Shown: positions 1 to 8,889, counted from the first letter of the stretch. The stretch: 64,000 nucleotides of DNA from Ochrobactrum sp. Q0168 (GCF_016427605.1 NZ_JAELXQ010000015.1:35085-99084); one strand, 5' to 3'. Translations and numbers: made by a program. Notes: generated from the letters alone by a model not told the origin.

Positions 1-946
1 CATTGCCGACGATGTAGTTGCCGCCAAGATCCTTAGTCAGCTCAATCTTGGTCCAATCCGTCGGATGCAGAACAAATCCGCTCGCCGGATATTCGGCCAG
101 AATGACCTGTAGGATTGCAAGGCGAAGGCGGTCAATTGCCGTTTCGTTCTCCGGAGTGAAGGCCGGAGCGAAGGCCGATGCCTGCGGGAGAATGCCGTGC
201 AGGTTCTGACCGGTGCCGTCACCGTTCAGAAGCTGGCCTTCTTCAACGAACTTGAGACCGTACGTGCCGCGAGCGTTGATGTAGCTCGCAAGGCCCGGAG
301 CGTCGTCGAGGATCTGACGGCTTGCCTTGAAGATATGGGCCAGCGTGCGAACAGGCGTGGTTTCCATATCAAAGGTGAGGTCAGACTTGGGCTTCTGCGT
401 GCCTTCTGCGACGGGCGCAGCGTTGTTCGTGAAACCCGTTTCCTTAACGATTTCGACGCTTGCGGCCGAGGTCTGACCCGGTGCAATAAGGTCACGGATC
501 GTCAGCTGGCGATTAGGTGGGGCGATGATGCCTGGCACGCGCTGCCCGGGAACAAGCGACGATCCCGCCGAACGACCGGCGCCAACCGTGGTATTGCCGG
601 ACGTAATGTCAGCGCGTTCCATGCCAACACGGATCGAACCGCGCCACGCGCCGGACACGTCAGTTGACTTGAATTTTTCAGACGCCACGACGATATCGCC
701 AACGTCCTGCGGACCCTGCGCAACGTCTTCACGTTCACGAGCGGCGCGCTTTTCCAATTCGCTAATGCGGGTCGTGGTGTCGCCAAGCTCGGACAGCGCC
801 TTGTCGACCTTGCCGGTCAGCTCAGTGGAAACAGTTCCGTGCTGCTGGAGCTGCGTGGTAAAATCGGTCGCAAGATTGCCGACCTGCTCTTTAATGGAGG
901 CGAGCGAAGCACCCAGCTCGCCAATGCGTTCTGCTAGTTCAGCCAT
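1..946 (-). CDS. Phage major capsid protein, HK97 family (partial, C-terminus outside window)
   Basis: Reading the minus strand from an ATG at 946 gives an open frame of 315 codons that runs off the left edge. The first 100 or so residues (MAELAERIGELGASLASIKE...) are charged and helical, as in the scaffold (delta) domain of HK97-type capsids. After that comes the shell domain with segments such as PPNRQLTIRDLIAPG, ETGFTNNAAPVAEGTQKP and GQLLNGDGTGQNLHGI, all typical of HK97 gp5 relatives. It follows the S49 protease gene, the normal order protease then capsid. Prohead maturation would remove the N-terminal domain. An AGGAGCC sequence sits just upstream of the ATG. Family call is firm; length and C-terminus cannot be seen. 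Confidence 0.93.
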   Translation of the reverse strand, partial: MAELAERIGELGASLASIKEQVGNLATDFTTQLQQHGTVSTELTGKVDKALSELGDTTTRISELEKRAAREREDVAQGPQDVGDIVVASEKFKSTDVSGAWRGSIRVGMERADITSGNTTVGAGRSAGSSLVPGQRVPGIIAPPNRQLTIRDLIAPGQTSAASVEIVKETGFTNNAAPVAEGTQKPKSDLTFDMETTPVRTLAHIFKASRQILDDAPGLASYINARGTYGLKFVEEGQLLNGDGTGQNLHGILPQASAFAPAFTPENETAIDRLRLAILQVILAEYPASGFVLHPTDWTKIELTKDLGGNYIVGN

Positions 947-962
947 AAATGGCTCCTTTGAT

Positions 963-2078
963 TTAGATTTTGAATGTCTTTGCTTCGGCAATCAGCCGTG
1001 TGACCGCTGCCAAAGCGGCAGCATCCGCATCGTCATCAGGAGCCCCCTGATCAGACTTGAGGTAGAGCCGAGCGGCCCGCTCTGCCTCCGAATTCGAAAG
1101 ACCAAGAAGACCCTTCAGGCCGTTCTCGAATTCGCGTTTGGTGATTTCTTCGCCGGAGGCCATCTTGTTAGCCAACAATTGCGCAGCTTCTGCCTTTGCG
1201 GCGTTCGAAGCCTTTACGCGGCGGACATATTCCGGCTCGGTGTTCGCGCCCAATCGGGCCAAGGTCTCGTCAAGTGTGGCAATACGGTCTGCCATACCCC
1301 GGTCAATAAGGGCTTCAGAATAGAATACCCTGCCCTGACCAAATCCGTCTTCGACCTTGGATTTCGTAACGCCACGCCCATCGGCAACGCTCTGCAAAAA
1401 CCGGCCATAGGAGCGGTTTACGCTGTCCTGAATGTAGGCCAGCGTGTCCTTGCCGAGTGGTTCAGTTTCGTTGCCTTCGACCTTGTGCTTGCCTGCCGAA
1501 ATGTAGGTGCGCTTGACGCCAGCCTTTTCCAACGCGGCAGAGATATCGTCGTGTGCCGTGTAGACACCAATCGAACCTGCACGCCCGGATGGCGTAACAA
1601 CAATTTCGTCGGCCGACGACGCGATCCAGTAGGCGGCGCTTGCCGCCAGCGAGTTCACTTGCGCTATAATCGGTTTTTCACCGCCGCGCAGTTTGCGAAT
1701 TTCCGTTGCGAGTTCGTCCGTGCCAGGTACCGAGCCGCCAGGACTATCAATATCAAGAACAACGGCCTTCACATCCTCGTTGGACAGCGCCTTGTGTAGC
1801 TGACGCTTGATGCCGGCATAGGACGTGCCGCCACTCATCGCTGAGAACAGGTCCATTCGGTCGGCTAACACGCCATAAACCGGGATCACTGCGACCTTGC
1901 CTTCAATTTCGGCGATTTCCTTTGCGCGAGCATCCGAAACAGTCGCTGCAAATTCAGGTGTGACGAGCTTGTCGCCCGCCACACGTGCCGCAAGAACATC
2001 AGCCAAAACGGCTAGTTTTTCGCGCTGAATCGCCCACGGTTCGGCCTCGAAGGCCGTCAAAATGTGTTCGAATTTCAT
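963..2078 (-). CDS. S49-family (SppA-like) prohead protease
   Basis: 371 residues. The central domain is a ClpP/crotonase-fold serine peptidase of family S49: the strand AVVLDIDSPGGS (about 106-116), the nucleophile motif SLAASAAYWIAS with Ser147 as the likely nucleophile, and lysines at 197/199 in SAGKHKVEG as candidate general base. S49 phage proteases trim scaffold and capsid during head maturation. The last 80 residues are charged and helical and could act as an internal scaffold. It sits between portal and capsid, the standard place for this enzyme. The stop lies 16 bases before the capsid start. Confidence 0.92.
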   Translation of the reverse strand: MKFEHILTAFEAEPWAIQREKLAVLADVLAARVAGDKLVTPEFAATVSDARAKEIAEIEGKVAVIPVYGVLADRMDLFSAMSGGTSYAGIKRQLHKALSNEDVKAVVLDIDSPGGSVPGTDELATEIRKLRGGEKPIIAQVNSLAASAAYWIASSADEIVVTPSGRAGSIGVYTAHDDISAALEKAGVKRTYISAGKHKVEGNETEPLGKDTLAYIQDSVNRSYGRFLQSVADGRGVTKSKVEDGFGQGRVFYSEALIDRGMADRIATLDETLARLGANTEPEYVRRVKASNAAKAEAAQLLANKMASGEEITKREFENGLKGLLGLSNSEAERAARLYLKSDQGAPDDDADAAALAAVTRLIAEAKTFKI

Positions 2079-2087
2079 GAATTTCCC

Positions 2088-3326
2088 TTATCCAGCGCTT
2101 GGCTGTGCATCATCCAGCGGAGGCCCGCCGTTGTGTCCGACCATGGACAGAGGCTGCATGGTGCCGTTGACGATCAATTCGTCGCCGCCATCCATCTTTG
2201 GCTTGTTCTCGTAAGCTCTGGCCTCGTTCGGCGTATAAATGCCGTTCTGAACCATCTTCTGCAGGAACTCCGCCCTCGCCTGGCTATCGCCGCGCAGCAG
2301 GCCTTCCATATTGAACTTCACAACGGTCGTTTTGCGGGTCTTTGCATCAAGCAAGTCGCGGTAGATCGCGGATTCAATGCTCCTGAGCATGGGCGTGAGG
2401 CATGTCTTGGTAAACTGCAGGATCAATTGCTCGATCCCGCTGCCCCAAGTCGTTGTGCCATTCGCAGCATGGCCAATCATGACAGGCGGAACGCCGAAAA
2501 TGCGGCAAATCTGCTCGACGCTGTACTGCCGCGTCTCAAGCATCTGCGCATCTTTTGGATTGATGGTGATCTGCGACGGGGTGAGCCCCGCCTCCAGTAC
2601 CGCGATCCCGCCTGCTTTGTCGGCGCCGGCGAATGCCTGTAGAGATTCCGCGATCTGCTTGCGCTGATCAGGCTTCAGAACCTGATCCGAAGACAAGACG
2701 ACTGAAGCCATCATGCCGTTCTTGAACATACGGCCAGACGTTTTTTCGCCGGCCATGGCGTTGCCGATGACATTGCGCTGTGCAGCTATTGGCGAAAGGC
2801 CCCGATCACAGCCAGGCATGACCAATCCGCGAACATGAAGCATGTCTTCTTCGCGGATTTTGCGAACGCCGCCCTTCTTGCCGTTTTTGTACTGTTCGGT
2901 GACCTCGTAGTAGCGGTTGTTCCGGTCATCGCGCTTCACATCAACGCAAAGCGGATTGAACGGGTTTAACGCTACCAGCCGACCGCCATTTTTCTTCTTT
3001 TCGGCGAAGAAATTGCCGTCAAGACACAGGCAAAGGGCAGCCATACCCCAGAAATCTGACGCACTGTCATCCAGATTCGGCAAGTCGTGCAGTAGTTCGT
3101 ACAGCGGATTCTCGCGGTCGACGTCAACGCCGTCACCCTTGTAGACATTGCAGGGCAGCGTTTTCACAGCATTGGAAATCAGGTTCACACACGCCCAGAC
3201 AGCATCGAGCTGCATGGCATGTTCATATGTGACCGTCTCGCCGCTTGTCGTCGACATTCCAAAGAATGCGCGCCATGGGCCGGAAAGAAGCCCGAAAGGC
3301 TTCCCGACCCAAGTCAAAAGGCCCAT
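2088..3326 (-). CDS. Phage portal protein, HK97 family
   Basis: 412 residues from the ATG at 3326, preceded by AGGAG at good spacing; the open frame extends 50 codons further but that part overlaps the terminase and has no phage-like content. Diagnostic segments are VWACVNLISNAVKTLPCNVY near the N-terminus, LHVRGLVMPG in the middle and ICRIFGVPPVMIGHAANGT towards the C-terminus, all typical of HK97-type portals. The dodecameric portal is the DNA entry channel and docks the terminase. It ends with VGHNGGPPLDD, a short motif that recurs in another protein of this phage (17.2 kb). Neighbours are the large terminase (upstream) and prohead protease (downstream). Confidence 0.95.
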   Translation of the reverse strand: MGLLTWVGKPFGLLSGPWRAFFGMSTTSGETVTYEHAMQLDAVWACVNLISNAVKTLPCNVYKGDGVDVDRENPLYELLHDLPNLDDSASDFWGMAALCLCLDGNFFAEKKKNGGRLVALNPFNPLCVDVKRDDRNNRYYEVTEQYKNGKKGGVRKIREEDMLHVRGLVMPGCDRGLSPIAAQRNVIGNAMAGEKTSGRMFKNGMMASVVLSSDQVLKPDQRKQIAESLQAFAGADKAGGIAVLEAGLTPSQITINPKDAQMLETRQYSVEQICRIFGVPPVMIGHAANGTTTWGSGIEQLILQFTKTCLTPMLRSIESAIYRDLLDAKTRKTTVVKFNMEGLLRGDSQARAEFLQKMVQNGIYTPNEARAYENKPKMDGGDELIVNGTMQPLSMVGHNGGPPLDDAQPSAG

Positions 3327-3334
3327 GGGCACTC

Positions 3335-5206
3335 CTACCAGGTTATAGTGATCATGTTGTTGACGAAGTCGTCGATGTCGGCTGGTTCGATCGGTGTATC
3401 CATCGCCACGCCAACTGCCATCGCCACAGCGACTGCCGCGTCGATGCGCACTGACGCCTTTGTTTTGACGAACCACCGGTTGTCTTGCGGGTCATGATCG
3501 AAAGTGGCGCCCATCAGGGCGGTCATAAGGACGGGACTGCGTCGCATACGAATGCGACCATCGATAATCATGTCTTCAAGCGCCAGGACCGAGCCCGGCA
3601 TCCACAAGCCTTGCGGCGGTGGCAGGCCGGCAGCTTTCGCCGCTTCTACCTTTGCAGGCTCAGGCCGCGCCCGAACCTTGCCGCCCTGTGGGTGTGCGAC
3701 ATGTTCAATGTCTAACCCGAGCGCTTCGACTTCCTCGCGGAACTTGTCGTAGGCGTAGCGGTCATAGGCGATGGCCTTTATATCGAAGGCTTGATCGATT
3801 TGCTGCACCCGCGAGGCCACGAAGTCATATCGAATCCGCTTGCCCGGCGGGGCATTCAACCAGCCCTGCTTTACCCAAAGCGCATACGGTGCCTTGTCAG
3901 CCTGTTCTCGCGCTTCCAGCGTATCGGCTGGCGTCCAGGCCTCCACCCACGCATCAAACGTCGGCAGATTGACGGTAGATCCGTCCTCGCGCTCCATTTC
4001 CTTGAAGCCAGTCGGGACTACGCATGCAAGCACGGTCATGTCTTTGCTGCCCGACAGGTCGACGCCCATGAAAACCGGCTTGTCAGCGTGTTCAACTTCA
4101 GGATCGAACTCGTCCATTACGCTTTCGACGGTCTCGCGTGGCATCCATGCCTTGTCGGCATCGGTCCAGCAGCAGAAATGCAGCCGTAGAATGCCGTTCA
4201 GCTTGCCCGGCATTTGCTTTGCCTGAGCGACGACACCGGCCAGATATTCCTGCGTCAGGATAACGCCGAGAAGCGGGTTAGCCTTCTTCCAGCAAGTTTC
4301 GTCCTTGAGCGGGTCGTCGCCCTTGTCCAGCGCGCAAACATAGGAAAACGTTGTGTCGTCGATCACCTCGCCGACATAGGCAAAGTCTTCGTCTGGCGTT
4401 TGGGTACCGGCAGCCACCTTGACGGCGTGTTCGTGCTCTTCCCAGCAAATGCTGTTTCGGTCACTGCCCGAGTTCGTAATCATCAACAGTAGAGGCTGCC
4501 GACGAAACTTGAAGCCGCGTTCCAGCATTTCCATCGTCGAGCGGTCTGGATGTTCGTGCACCTCGTCGCAGAGCGCAAAGTGCGGACGCGGACCGGAGCC
4601 TGATTTGCCGGAATCCTTCGAGATCGGACGAAAGAACGATTGCGACTTGTGATGCGCGATATTGAACTCGCGCCCGATGCCGCCGCTGAACTTCAGCCGT
4701 TCGACCAGCGCAGGAGCGGCGCGCACCATTTTGACGGCGTCCTGGAAAAGGATGGCCGCCTGTTCTTTCTTAGCGGCCGCCGCATAGATCTGCGCTCCAG
4801 CCTCCTTGTCCGCGATCAGCCCGTACAGACCGACACCGCCAGCAAACGGCGACTTACCGTTGCCCTTGCCTTCCTCGATGTAGGCGCGACGAAAGCGCCG
4901 CGAACCGTCGGCCCGTTTCCAGCCGAACAGCGAACCCAGCTTGAAAGCCTGCGATGCATGCAGTTTGAAAGGCTTGCCTTCGAACTGCCCTTCGGAAAGC
5001 TTGAGCCGCCCTTCAAAGAACCGAAACACACGGTCGGCTGCGTCGTCGTCCCAGTACAGCCCGCGCTCATTCCCGTGTTCGAGATCGTAGAAATGGCGAC
5101 GGCATGCATTGCGAACGTGAGGGCCGGCAACTTCTCTGCCATCAATGACAGCTTGCGCATAAGCGCTCACACGCTCAAGCGCCGGCATATCAGTCAAGCA
5201 GATCAT
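3335..5206 (-). CDS. Phage terminase large subunit
   Basis: 623 residues from ATG 5206 (GAGGAAAAGG just upstream), overlapping the small terminase end by 17 bases; an upstream ATG at 5263 lies deeper in that gene and lacks a better ribosome site. The ATPase half has a Walker A-like EEGKGNGKS (about 111-119) and a Walker B-like FALCDEVHEH (about 210-219), as in Terminase_1 proteins. The nuclease half starts with FMGVDLSGSKD, an RNase H-fold aspartate motif. The enzyme cuts concatemers and pumps DNA through the portal encoded by the next gene. Confidence 0.95.
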   Translation of the reverse strand: MICLTDMPALERVSAYAQAVIDGREVAGPHVRNACRRHFYDLEHGNERGLYWDDDAADRVFRFFEGRLKLSEGQFEGKPFKLHASQAFKLGSLFGWKRADGSRRFRRAYIEEGKGNGKSPFAGGVGLYGLIADKEAGAQIYAAAAKKEQAAILFQDAVKMVRAAPALVERLKFSGGIGREFNIAHHKSQSFFRPISKDSGKSGSGPRPHFALCDEVHEHPDRSTMEMLERGFKFRRQPLLLMITNSGSDRNSICWEEHEHAVKVAAGTQTPDEDFAYVGEVIDDTTFSYVCALDKGDDPLKDETCWKKANPLLGVILTQEYLAGVVAQAKQMPGKLNGILRLHFCCWTDADKAWMPRETVESVMDEFDPEVEHADKPVFMGVDLSGSKDMTVLACVVPTGFKEMEREDGSTVNLPTFDAWVEAWTPADTLEAREQADKAPYALWVKQGWLNAPPGKRIRYDFVASRVQQIDQAFDIKAIAYDRYAYDKFREEVEALGLDIEHVAHPQGGKVRARPEPAKVEAAKAAGLPPPQGLWMPGSVLALEDMIIDGRIRMRRSPVLMTALMGATFDHDPQDNRWFVKTKASVRIDAAVAVAMAVGVAMDTPIEPADIDDFVNNMITITW

Positions 5207-5576
5207 CCTTTTCCTCGCCCTCGTCAGGCGTCGCCACCTTGGAGGCATCCGCAGGCGTGGCACCCATCTGGCCGAGCATCTGGCGGAGCAGGTTCATCGC
5301 CTGCACGCCAACTTCCTGCCCGGCCATGATGCGGCCCTGAATAGTTGAAGCCATGCCAACAAGCGTGCGATGCGATTCATTCAGCCACGGCAGCTCTTTC
5401 GCGAAAAGCTTCCAGGCTGACTTCGCTTTTATCTCAGCGCTGTCCTTCAGCCAAACGGGAGGAGCCCCAAGAGGGCCGTTTGCGGCCGGTTCGGCGCGGT
5501 TTTTGAAGCGCTGTGGGTCTTTCTTGTCTCGCCCCTCGACTTTGGCCTTGCCGAGGGGATTTCTCGGCTTTGCCAT
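5190..5576 (-). CDS. Phage terminase small subunit (P27-like)
   Basis: 128 residues. It has a basic N-terminus (MAKPRNPLGKAKVEGRDKKD) then a helical segment DSAEIKAKSAWKLFAKELPW, similar to P27-type small terminases, which begin in this way and are followed by the same class of large subunit. It would bind the packaging site and recruit the large terminase. The C-terminus is acidic (DEGEEKDDLLD). Position directly before the large terminase and after nuclease genes supports the call more than sequence alone does. Confidence 0.8.
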   Translation of the reverse strand: MAKPRNPLGKAKVEGRDKKDPQRFKNRAEPAANGPLGAPPVWLKDSAEIKAKSAWKLFAKELPWLNESHRTLVGMASTIQGRIMAGQEVGVQAMNLLRQMLGQMGATPADASKVATPDEGEEKDDLLD

Positions 5577-5680
5577 GGAATGAAATCCTTATGGGGTCAT
5601 ATTTTCAATTGCGGATGCGTGCGCTTTGGGACCCCGCTGGTCCTGTGACTGCGGACTTGGGCGCTTTTTGATCCCCCCGT

Positions 5681-6176
5681 CTACGCCGGGATACCTTCGG
5701 GGATATAGTGAAACGGCGTTCCGTCCATAACTGATATGGCGCTTTGAAGGGTTTCTATCGTTTTTGCTTCCTTCAAATACCTGACAGGCAGCTTCACATG
5801 CCCGCACCCAGGCAAAACCGGCAGATAAACGATAGTTTCCAAGTCATTATGGAAGAGAGCCAGTATATCGGCATCACGCCGATCAACCTCACGCTTCCGG
5901 CTAGCGTTGCCGCCGCGTCGGTCCACTGATATCCTGCATCTCCATTCAGCGCGTTGGCGCCTAATGATAGATGATGATTTAACCTGAATTCGATACGTCT
6001 TGTGGCCTGCTATCATAAGGACGTCGAACCCAGACGTATCTGAATGAATAGCGTGGTATCCATTCTTTGATATCAGCGCAAACCAGAAACTCTGCATACC
6101 TACCAAGCCTCGAATAATCAGGGCGGTTATCGTTGTCCGCTAATGGGGCGGAGATGCAATTTCCAAATAGATCCAA
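5681..6176 (-). pseudogene. PD-(D/E)XK-type nuclease gene split by a one-base frameshift
   Basis: A TTG at 6176, preceded by AAGGAG at about nine bases, starts MDLFGNCISAPLADNDNRPD and SRLGRYAEFLVCA. The second half of the protein (ISKNGYHAIHSDTSGFDVLM, then YRIQVKSS) is in another frame. Removing one base from the AAA run at 6080-6082 (TTT on the coding strand) joins them as EFLVALISKNGYHAIHSDTS, which reads as one continuous domain. GFDVLM...YRIQVKSS looks like the D...QxK core of a PD-(D/E)XK nuclease (group I intron-type family). It lies between the HNH gene and the small terminase. Either a true pseudogene or a base-calling error; a start in the second frame (ATG at 6106) is possible but would lose the first helix. 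Confidence 0.72.
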
Positions 6177-6577
6177 GGTCTCGACTCCTTGCCGACCTCA
6201 TATGAAAGAGGCGGGGAGCCGAAGCTCACCCCCCTGAACCCTGCAAGAGGTCGAGAATTGCATGGGTATGCTATCGGCCACCCCTCCGGCCCGAACCGAA
6301 CAACATCCTGGCCTAGCTCTTCACGACGCTTGATGCGGTCGTGGCAGGGAGCACAGAGGCTTTGAAGGTTGTCGGGGTCGAAGAACAATTCTTCGCACCC
6401 TTTATGGGGGCGCACATGGTCACACACCGTCGCTGGTGTTACGTCCTCTTGCTGCAAGCAGTAAGCGCACAACGGATGAGCGGCCAGTTGCCGCTCACGT
6501 AAGCGTTGCCAGCGTGCGGTCTTATAGAGCTTACGGTAAGCAGCTGCTTCGGTGCTGCGGCGGTCGGGTCTTGCCAT
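6140..6577 (-). CDS. HNH endonuclease next to the terminase genes
   Basis: 145 residues. The HNH core is complete: CAYCLQQ (first zinc pair), CDHVRPHKG (H of the motif), DNLQSLCAPCHDRIKRREE (N, second zinc pair, final H). The N-terminus, RKLYKTARWQRLRERQL, is the usual lead-in of phage HNH proteins. Such genes beside the terminase are common in cos-type phages, where they assist terminal nicking during packaging; that role is inferred from family and position. The last 37 bases overlap the TTG-started nuclease frame. Confidence 0.9.
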   Translation of the reverse strand: MARPDRRSTEAAAYRKLYKTARWQRLRERQLAAHPLCAYCLQQEDVTPATVCDHVRPHKGCEELFFDPDNLQSLCAPCHDRIKRREELGQDVVRFGPEGWPIAYPCNSRPLAGFRGVSFGSPPLSYEVGKESRPWIYLEIASPPH

Positions 6578-6620
6578 GCTTACCTTCGTACAGCTGATTA
6601 AGAGTCAGCTGCTCTTTAAT

Positions 6621-6696
6621 TGGTTGCGGGCATCGGGATCGAACCGATCATATCCGGCTTATGAGACCGGCGAGCACACCAGCGCTCTCGCCCGCT
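6621..6696 (-). tRNA. Phage tRNA with CAT anticodon, initiator-like
   Basis: A full 76-nt cloverleaf can be folded on the minus strand: acceptor AGCGGGC/GCCCGCA, D arm GAGC-loop-GCTC, anticodon arm CCGGT-CTCATAA-GCCGG (anticodon CAT at 6661-6663), T arm ATCGG-TTCGATC-CCGAT, then A73 and an encoded CCA. Position 1:72 is an A:A mismatch and D-stem pair 11:24 is A:T; an unpaired first pair and purine-pyrimidine at 11:24 are marks of bacterial initiator tRNAs. Two of the three initiator G:C pairs in the anticodon stem are present. It could also be read as elongator Met or Ile2 (lysidine). Confidence 0.85.
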
Positions 6697-6761
6697 GAAA
6701 TAGAATGGAACAATTGAATGCACATTCCCGTTCTCTCCTCGCAATCGAAAAGGAGAATGAA

Positions 6762-7061
6762 ATGGCACAGACCACCGAAGGCATGCTTTCCGAACAAATC
6801 GACGCACTGCGCAAGGAAATCAGCAGCCTATCGTCCCGACTGTCAGATCATCTCGGCAATCTATCCGGCGCAACCGACGACGCCCTCGCGTCCACGAAAG
6901 ATGCTGTGAATGTGCTTGCCGAAGGCGCACGTGAACATGGTCAACGTGCTGTGCAATACGCACGCGAAAATCCCGGCACAGCATCGGCGTGGGCATCCGT
7001 CGGACTGGTCGCCTTGGTTGCATGCATGCTCATGAAGGGCCGCGGCAACCGTTACCGTTAG
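6762..7061 (+). CDS. DUF883 (ElaB/YqjD-like) tail-anchored membrane protein
   Basis: 99 residues from ATG 6762, chosen because AAGGAGA lies right before it. The pattern is that of DUF883: a hydrophilic helical region with heptads (LSEQIDALRKEISSLSSRL), an ARENPGTA turn, and one C-terminal membrane segment (ASVGLVALVACMLMKG) with a basic tail. E. coli relatives bind ribosomes at the inner membrane in stationary phase. It is on the opposite strand from the phage packaging genes and has its own terminator, as expected of a phage cargo gene (moron). Role in the lysogen is inferred. Confidence 0.8.
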   Translation: MAQTTEGMLSEQIDALRKEISSLSSRLSDHLGNLSGATDDALASTKDAVNVLAEGAREHGQRAVQYARENPGTASAWASVGLVALVACMLMKGRGNRYR

Positions 7062-7181
7062 AACACAATCGGCGGGGAGCCTACCGCAATAGGCTCAACC
7101 CGCCGAACCAGCAGCCGGAGGAGAAACGGCGCTGGAATAGTTACCCGGTCGTGGACCGGGGGGCATAGAACGCCCAATAAA

Positions 7182-7214
7182 AAGGCCCGCACACGGCGGG
7201 CCAATCTTTTTGTG
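7182..7214. terminator. Bidirectional rho-independent terminator
   Basis: GGCCCGC-acac-GGCGGGCC stem flanked by AAAAA on the left and a T-rich tract on the right, so it can end transcription from both the DUF883 gene (plus) and the 7250-8356 gene (minus). Confidence 0.75.
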
Positions 7215-7249
7215 TCTACTCACCCATAGGTGACTTGAGTGCGCGTTAC

Positions 7250-8356
7250 TTAAAATGATCCTGATTTTGTGTTATTTATCCGATAGTTATCGTTATCAGC
7301 CTTGGGTTTTTGATGCGAAAAAAATCCATCAAGAACCGTAAGGCCACGGTAAACGAGCCCTTTCCCGGCCAATGATGCTGCTGTTCCCTTAAACCCCTCA
7401 GCTTCGCCGACAGCTTGTAAAGTCTGCCCACCGAGAACCGCGTCTTCAACCGGGTCCAGCAATGCTCCCAAAGCCGACCTGATGCGTGCCAGCACGGGCT
7501 TCTTGTCGATATAGTCAGCCAGCGTATCCTCGTTTAGTTTAACGTGCATGCTCTCGGTTCGACCTGACACCTGTTCCCCTCGATCATTGATAACCGACGC
7601 TCGAACCCGAACTGCAGGAATATCGTAAGCGGATTTAGACCGCCGCACCTTCGACGAGTGTACCAGTTCCCCATCTTCAAAGTTTGAATAAAACACCGTC
7701 GCCGAGCCATCAGCCCCGCCATAGCTCTGGCCCTTCAGAGGCTCGGATTCACACAGCGCCACCAACCGACGATACTTCAATACTGCTGCAATCAGATCTG
7801 GGCGCCTATCCCTGCGCAGAACAGCAAGGAGAGGGAAATCCTCATCGCGCGACTGAACGCAGTTCGGATCACCAATGGATTGGCGTTTTTCGATTTTCTT
7901 TCGCAGTCGTGCGAGAGCCCGCCTTTCTATGGTTCTCTTGTTTCCAGCGAAATCTCGGCCAGATGCTCGATCTTCGGGTGTCCGGATAATCTTCGGCTTT
8001 TCATCTTCCTTTGTCGGCTCCACTGCACGAAGCGTGTACTTGCCGTTTTCATCGCGTTCAAACCTGGTGTCGGTTCGATATTCGTGATCACCCTTCATCC
8101 GTGGGTGATACTCGCTCACCGACTCCTGCAAATTATCGTTGGAAGCGTCGTATTGTCGGTAATGCCCATCAACAAATCCGATCCTAAGCGCACTCGTCTC
8201 ATTGACGAACTGATGTGCTTCAATTTCCAGCATCAGATCATCAACGGCTTTCAGTTTCCCATCCGAAATATCGCGAAACTCAAAAGAACGCTGATATGTT
8301 CGAACGGGCGAACCATCATCATTCAGGTAGATATCACCAGCTTTTTGAATTCTCAT
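7250..8356 (-). CDS. Phage protein of unknown function, 368 aa
   Basis: I do not recognise the family. The protein is strongly charged, with two halves: an N-terminal part with repeated short strands (TYQRSFEFRDISDGKLKA, EYRTDTRFERDENGKYTL) and a helical basic middle (RRALARLRKKIEKRQSIGD). The last 80 residues (LDPVEDAVLGGQTLQAVGEA, then FKGTAASLAGKGLVYRGLTV) could be a helix-turn-helix-like tail; this is only a guess. It contains ASNDNLQ and KADNDNYR, versions of the ANDN motif shared by other proteins of this phage. A start-associated sequence (8362-8372) lies just before the ATG. Base composition is lower in G+C than neighbouring genes. Position before the packaging block would suit a late-gene regulator, but nothing proves it. 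Confidence 0.6.
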   Translation of the reverse strand: MRIQKAGDIYLNDDGSPVRTYQRSFEFRDISDGKLKAVDDLMLEIEAHQFVNETSALRIGFVDGHYRQYDASNDNLQESVSEYHPRMKGDHEYRTDTRFERDENGKYTLRAVEPTKEDEKPKIIRTPEDRASGRDFAGNKRTIERRALARLRKKIEKRQSIGDPNCVQSRDEDFPLLAVLRRDRRPDLIAAVLKYRRLVALCESEPLKGQSYGGADGSATVFYSNFEDGELVHSSKVRRSKSAYDIPAVRVRASVINDRGEQVSGRTESMHVKLNEDTLADYIDKKPVLARIRSALGALLDPVEDAVLGGQTLQAVGEAEGFKGTAASLAGKGLVYRGLTVLDGFFSHQKPKADNDNYRINNTKSGSF

Positions 8357-8385
8357 ATGTCATCCTCGTGTTTTGGTTTGGTTGA

Positions 8386-8889
8386 TTAGGCGGCCTTCGC
8401 GGCGTCCGTTTCTGCAAGCCACCCTAGAACCGCTGTAACGGCCTGCTCAGCGGCTTCTGTCGTCGTCGTGGCCCGAATGATCAGAACAGTGTAGCCAAGC
8501 CGCTCTAGGGCCTTGTGGCGGTCTTTCTGGGCCGGCGACAGTCTTCCCTGCCCGACCTTGTTCTCGATCAGCAGCAGACGACCGTATTCGCCATAGATGC
8601 GGAGGTCAGGTTCACCGCTCGTCATTCCCGTTGCGATTGCCTGAGCCTGTGCCCTTGGCCCACGCTTGCTGGCGTTCATGTCTCCGGCTAACAGGAACCG
8701 GCGCTGGTATTGTGGCAGGCGACGCAGGCTGGCTACTTGTGCCGCCTGTAATTCCCATTCGAGCGGCAAGGCTGGCTTTGTAGTAACGCGGCCATTGCGG
8801 GTGGTGATCTTGACGCGGGCGCCGTTGATGCGTGTGATCTGTGTGGTGACGGTCGTAGGCGAAGGCGCGCGTGTGCGGTTGCGTGCCAT
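8386..8889 (-). CDS. VRR-NUC (PD-(D/E)XK) domain nuclease
   Basis: 167 residues. The C-terminal two thirds match VRR-NUC: GEPDLRIYGEYGRLLLIENK carries the acidic D and the E-x-K pair, followed by QGRLSPAQKDRHKALERLGY and TVLIIRA. This fold acts on structured DNA such as junctions or flaps. The N-terminal 50 residues are rich in T and R (TTVTTQITRINGARVKITTR) and probably disordered or DNA-binding. An exact copy of the phage start-associated sequence (8895-8905) supplies the ribosome site. Likely part of phage recombination or replication. Confidence 0.83.
   Translation of the reverse strand: MARNRTRAPSPTTVTTQITRINGARVKITTRNGRVTTKPALPLEWELQAAQVASLRRLPQYQRRFLLAGDMNASKRGPRAQAQAIATGMTSGEPDLRIYGEYGRLLLIENKVGQGRLSPAQKDRHKALERLGYTVLIIRATTTTEAAEQAVTAVLGWLAETDAAKAA

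Noticed and set aside
525..1799. Long plus-strand open frame (424 codons) opposite capsid and protease genes
   Set aside because: Shadow of two well-supported minus-strand phage genes; low-complexity composition, no domain and no ribosome site.
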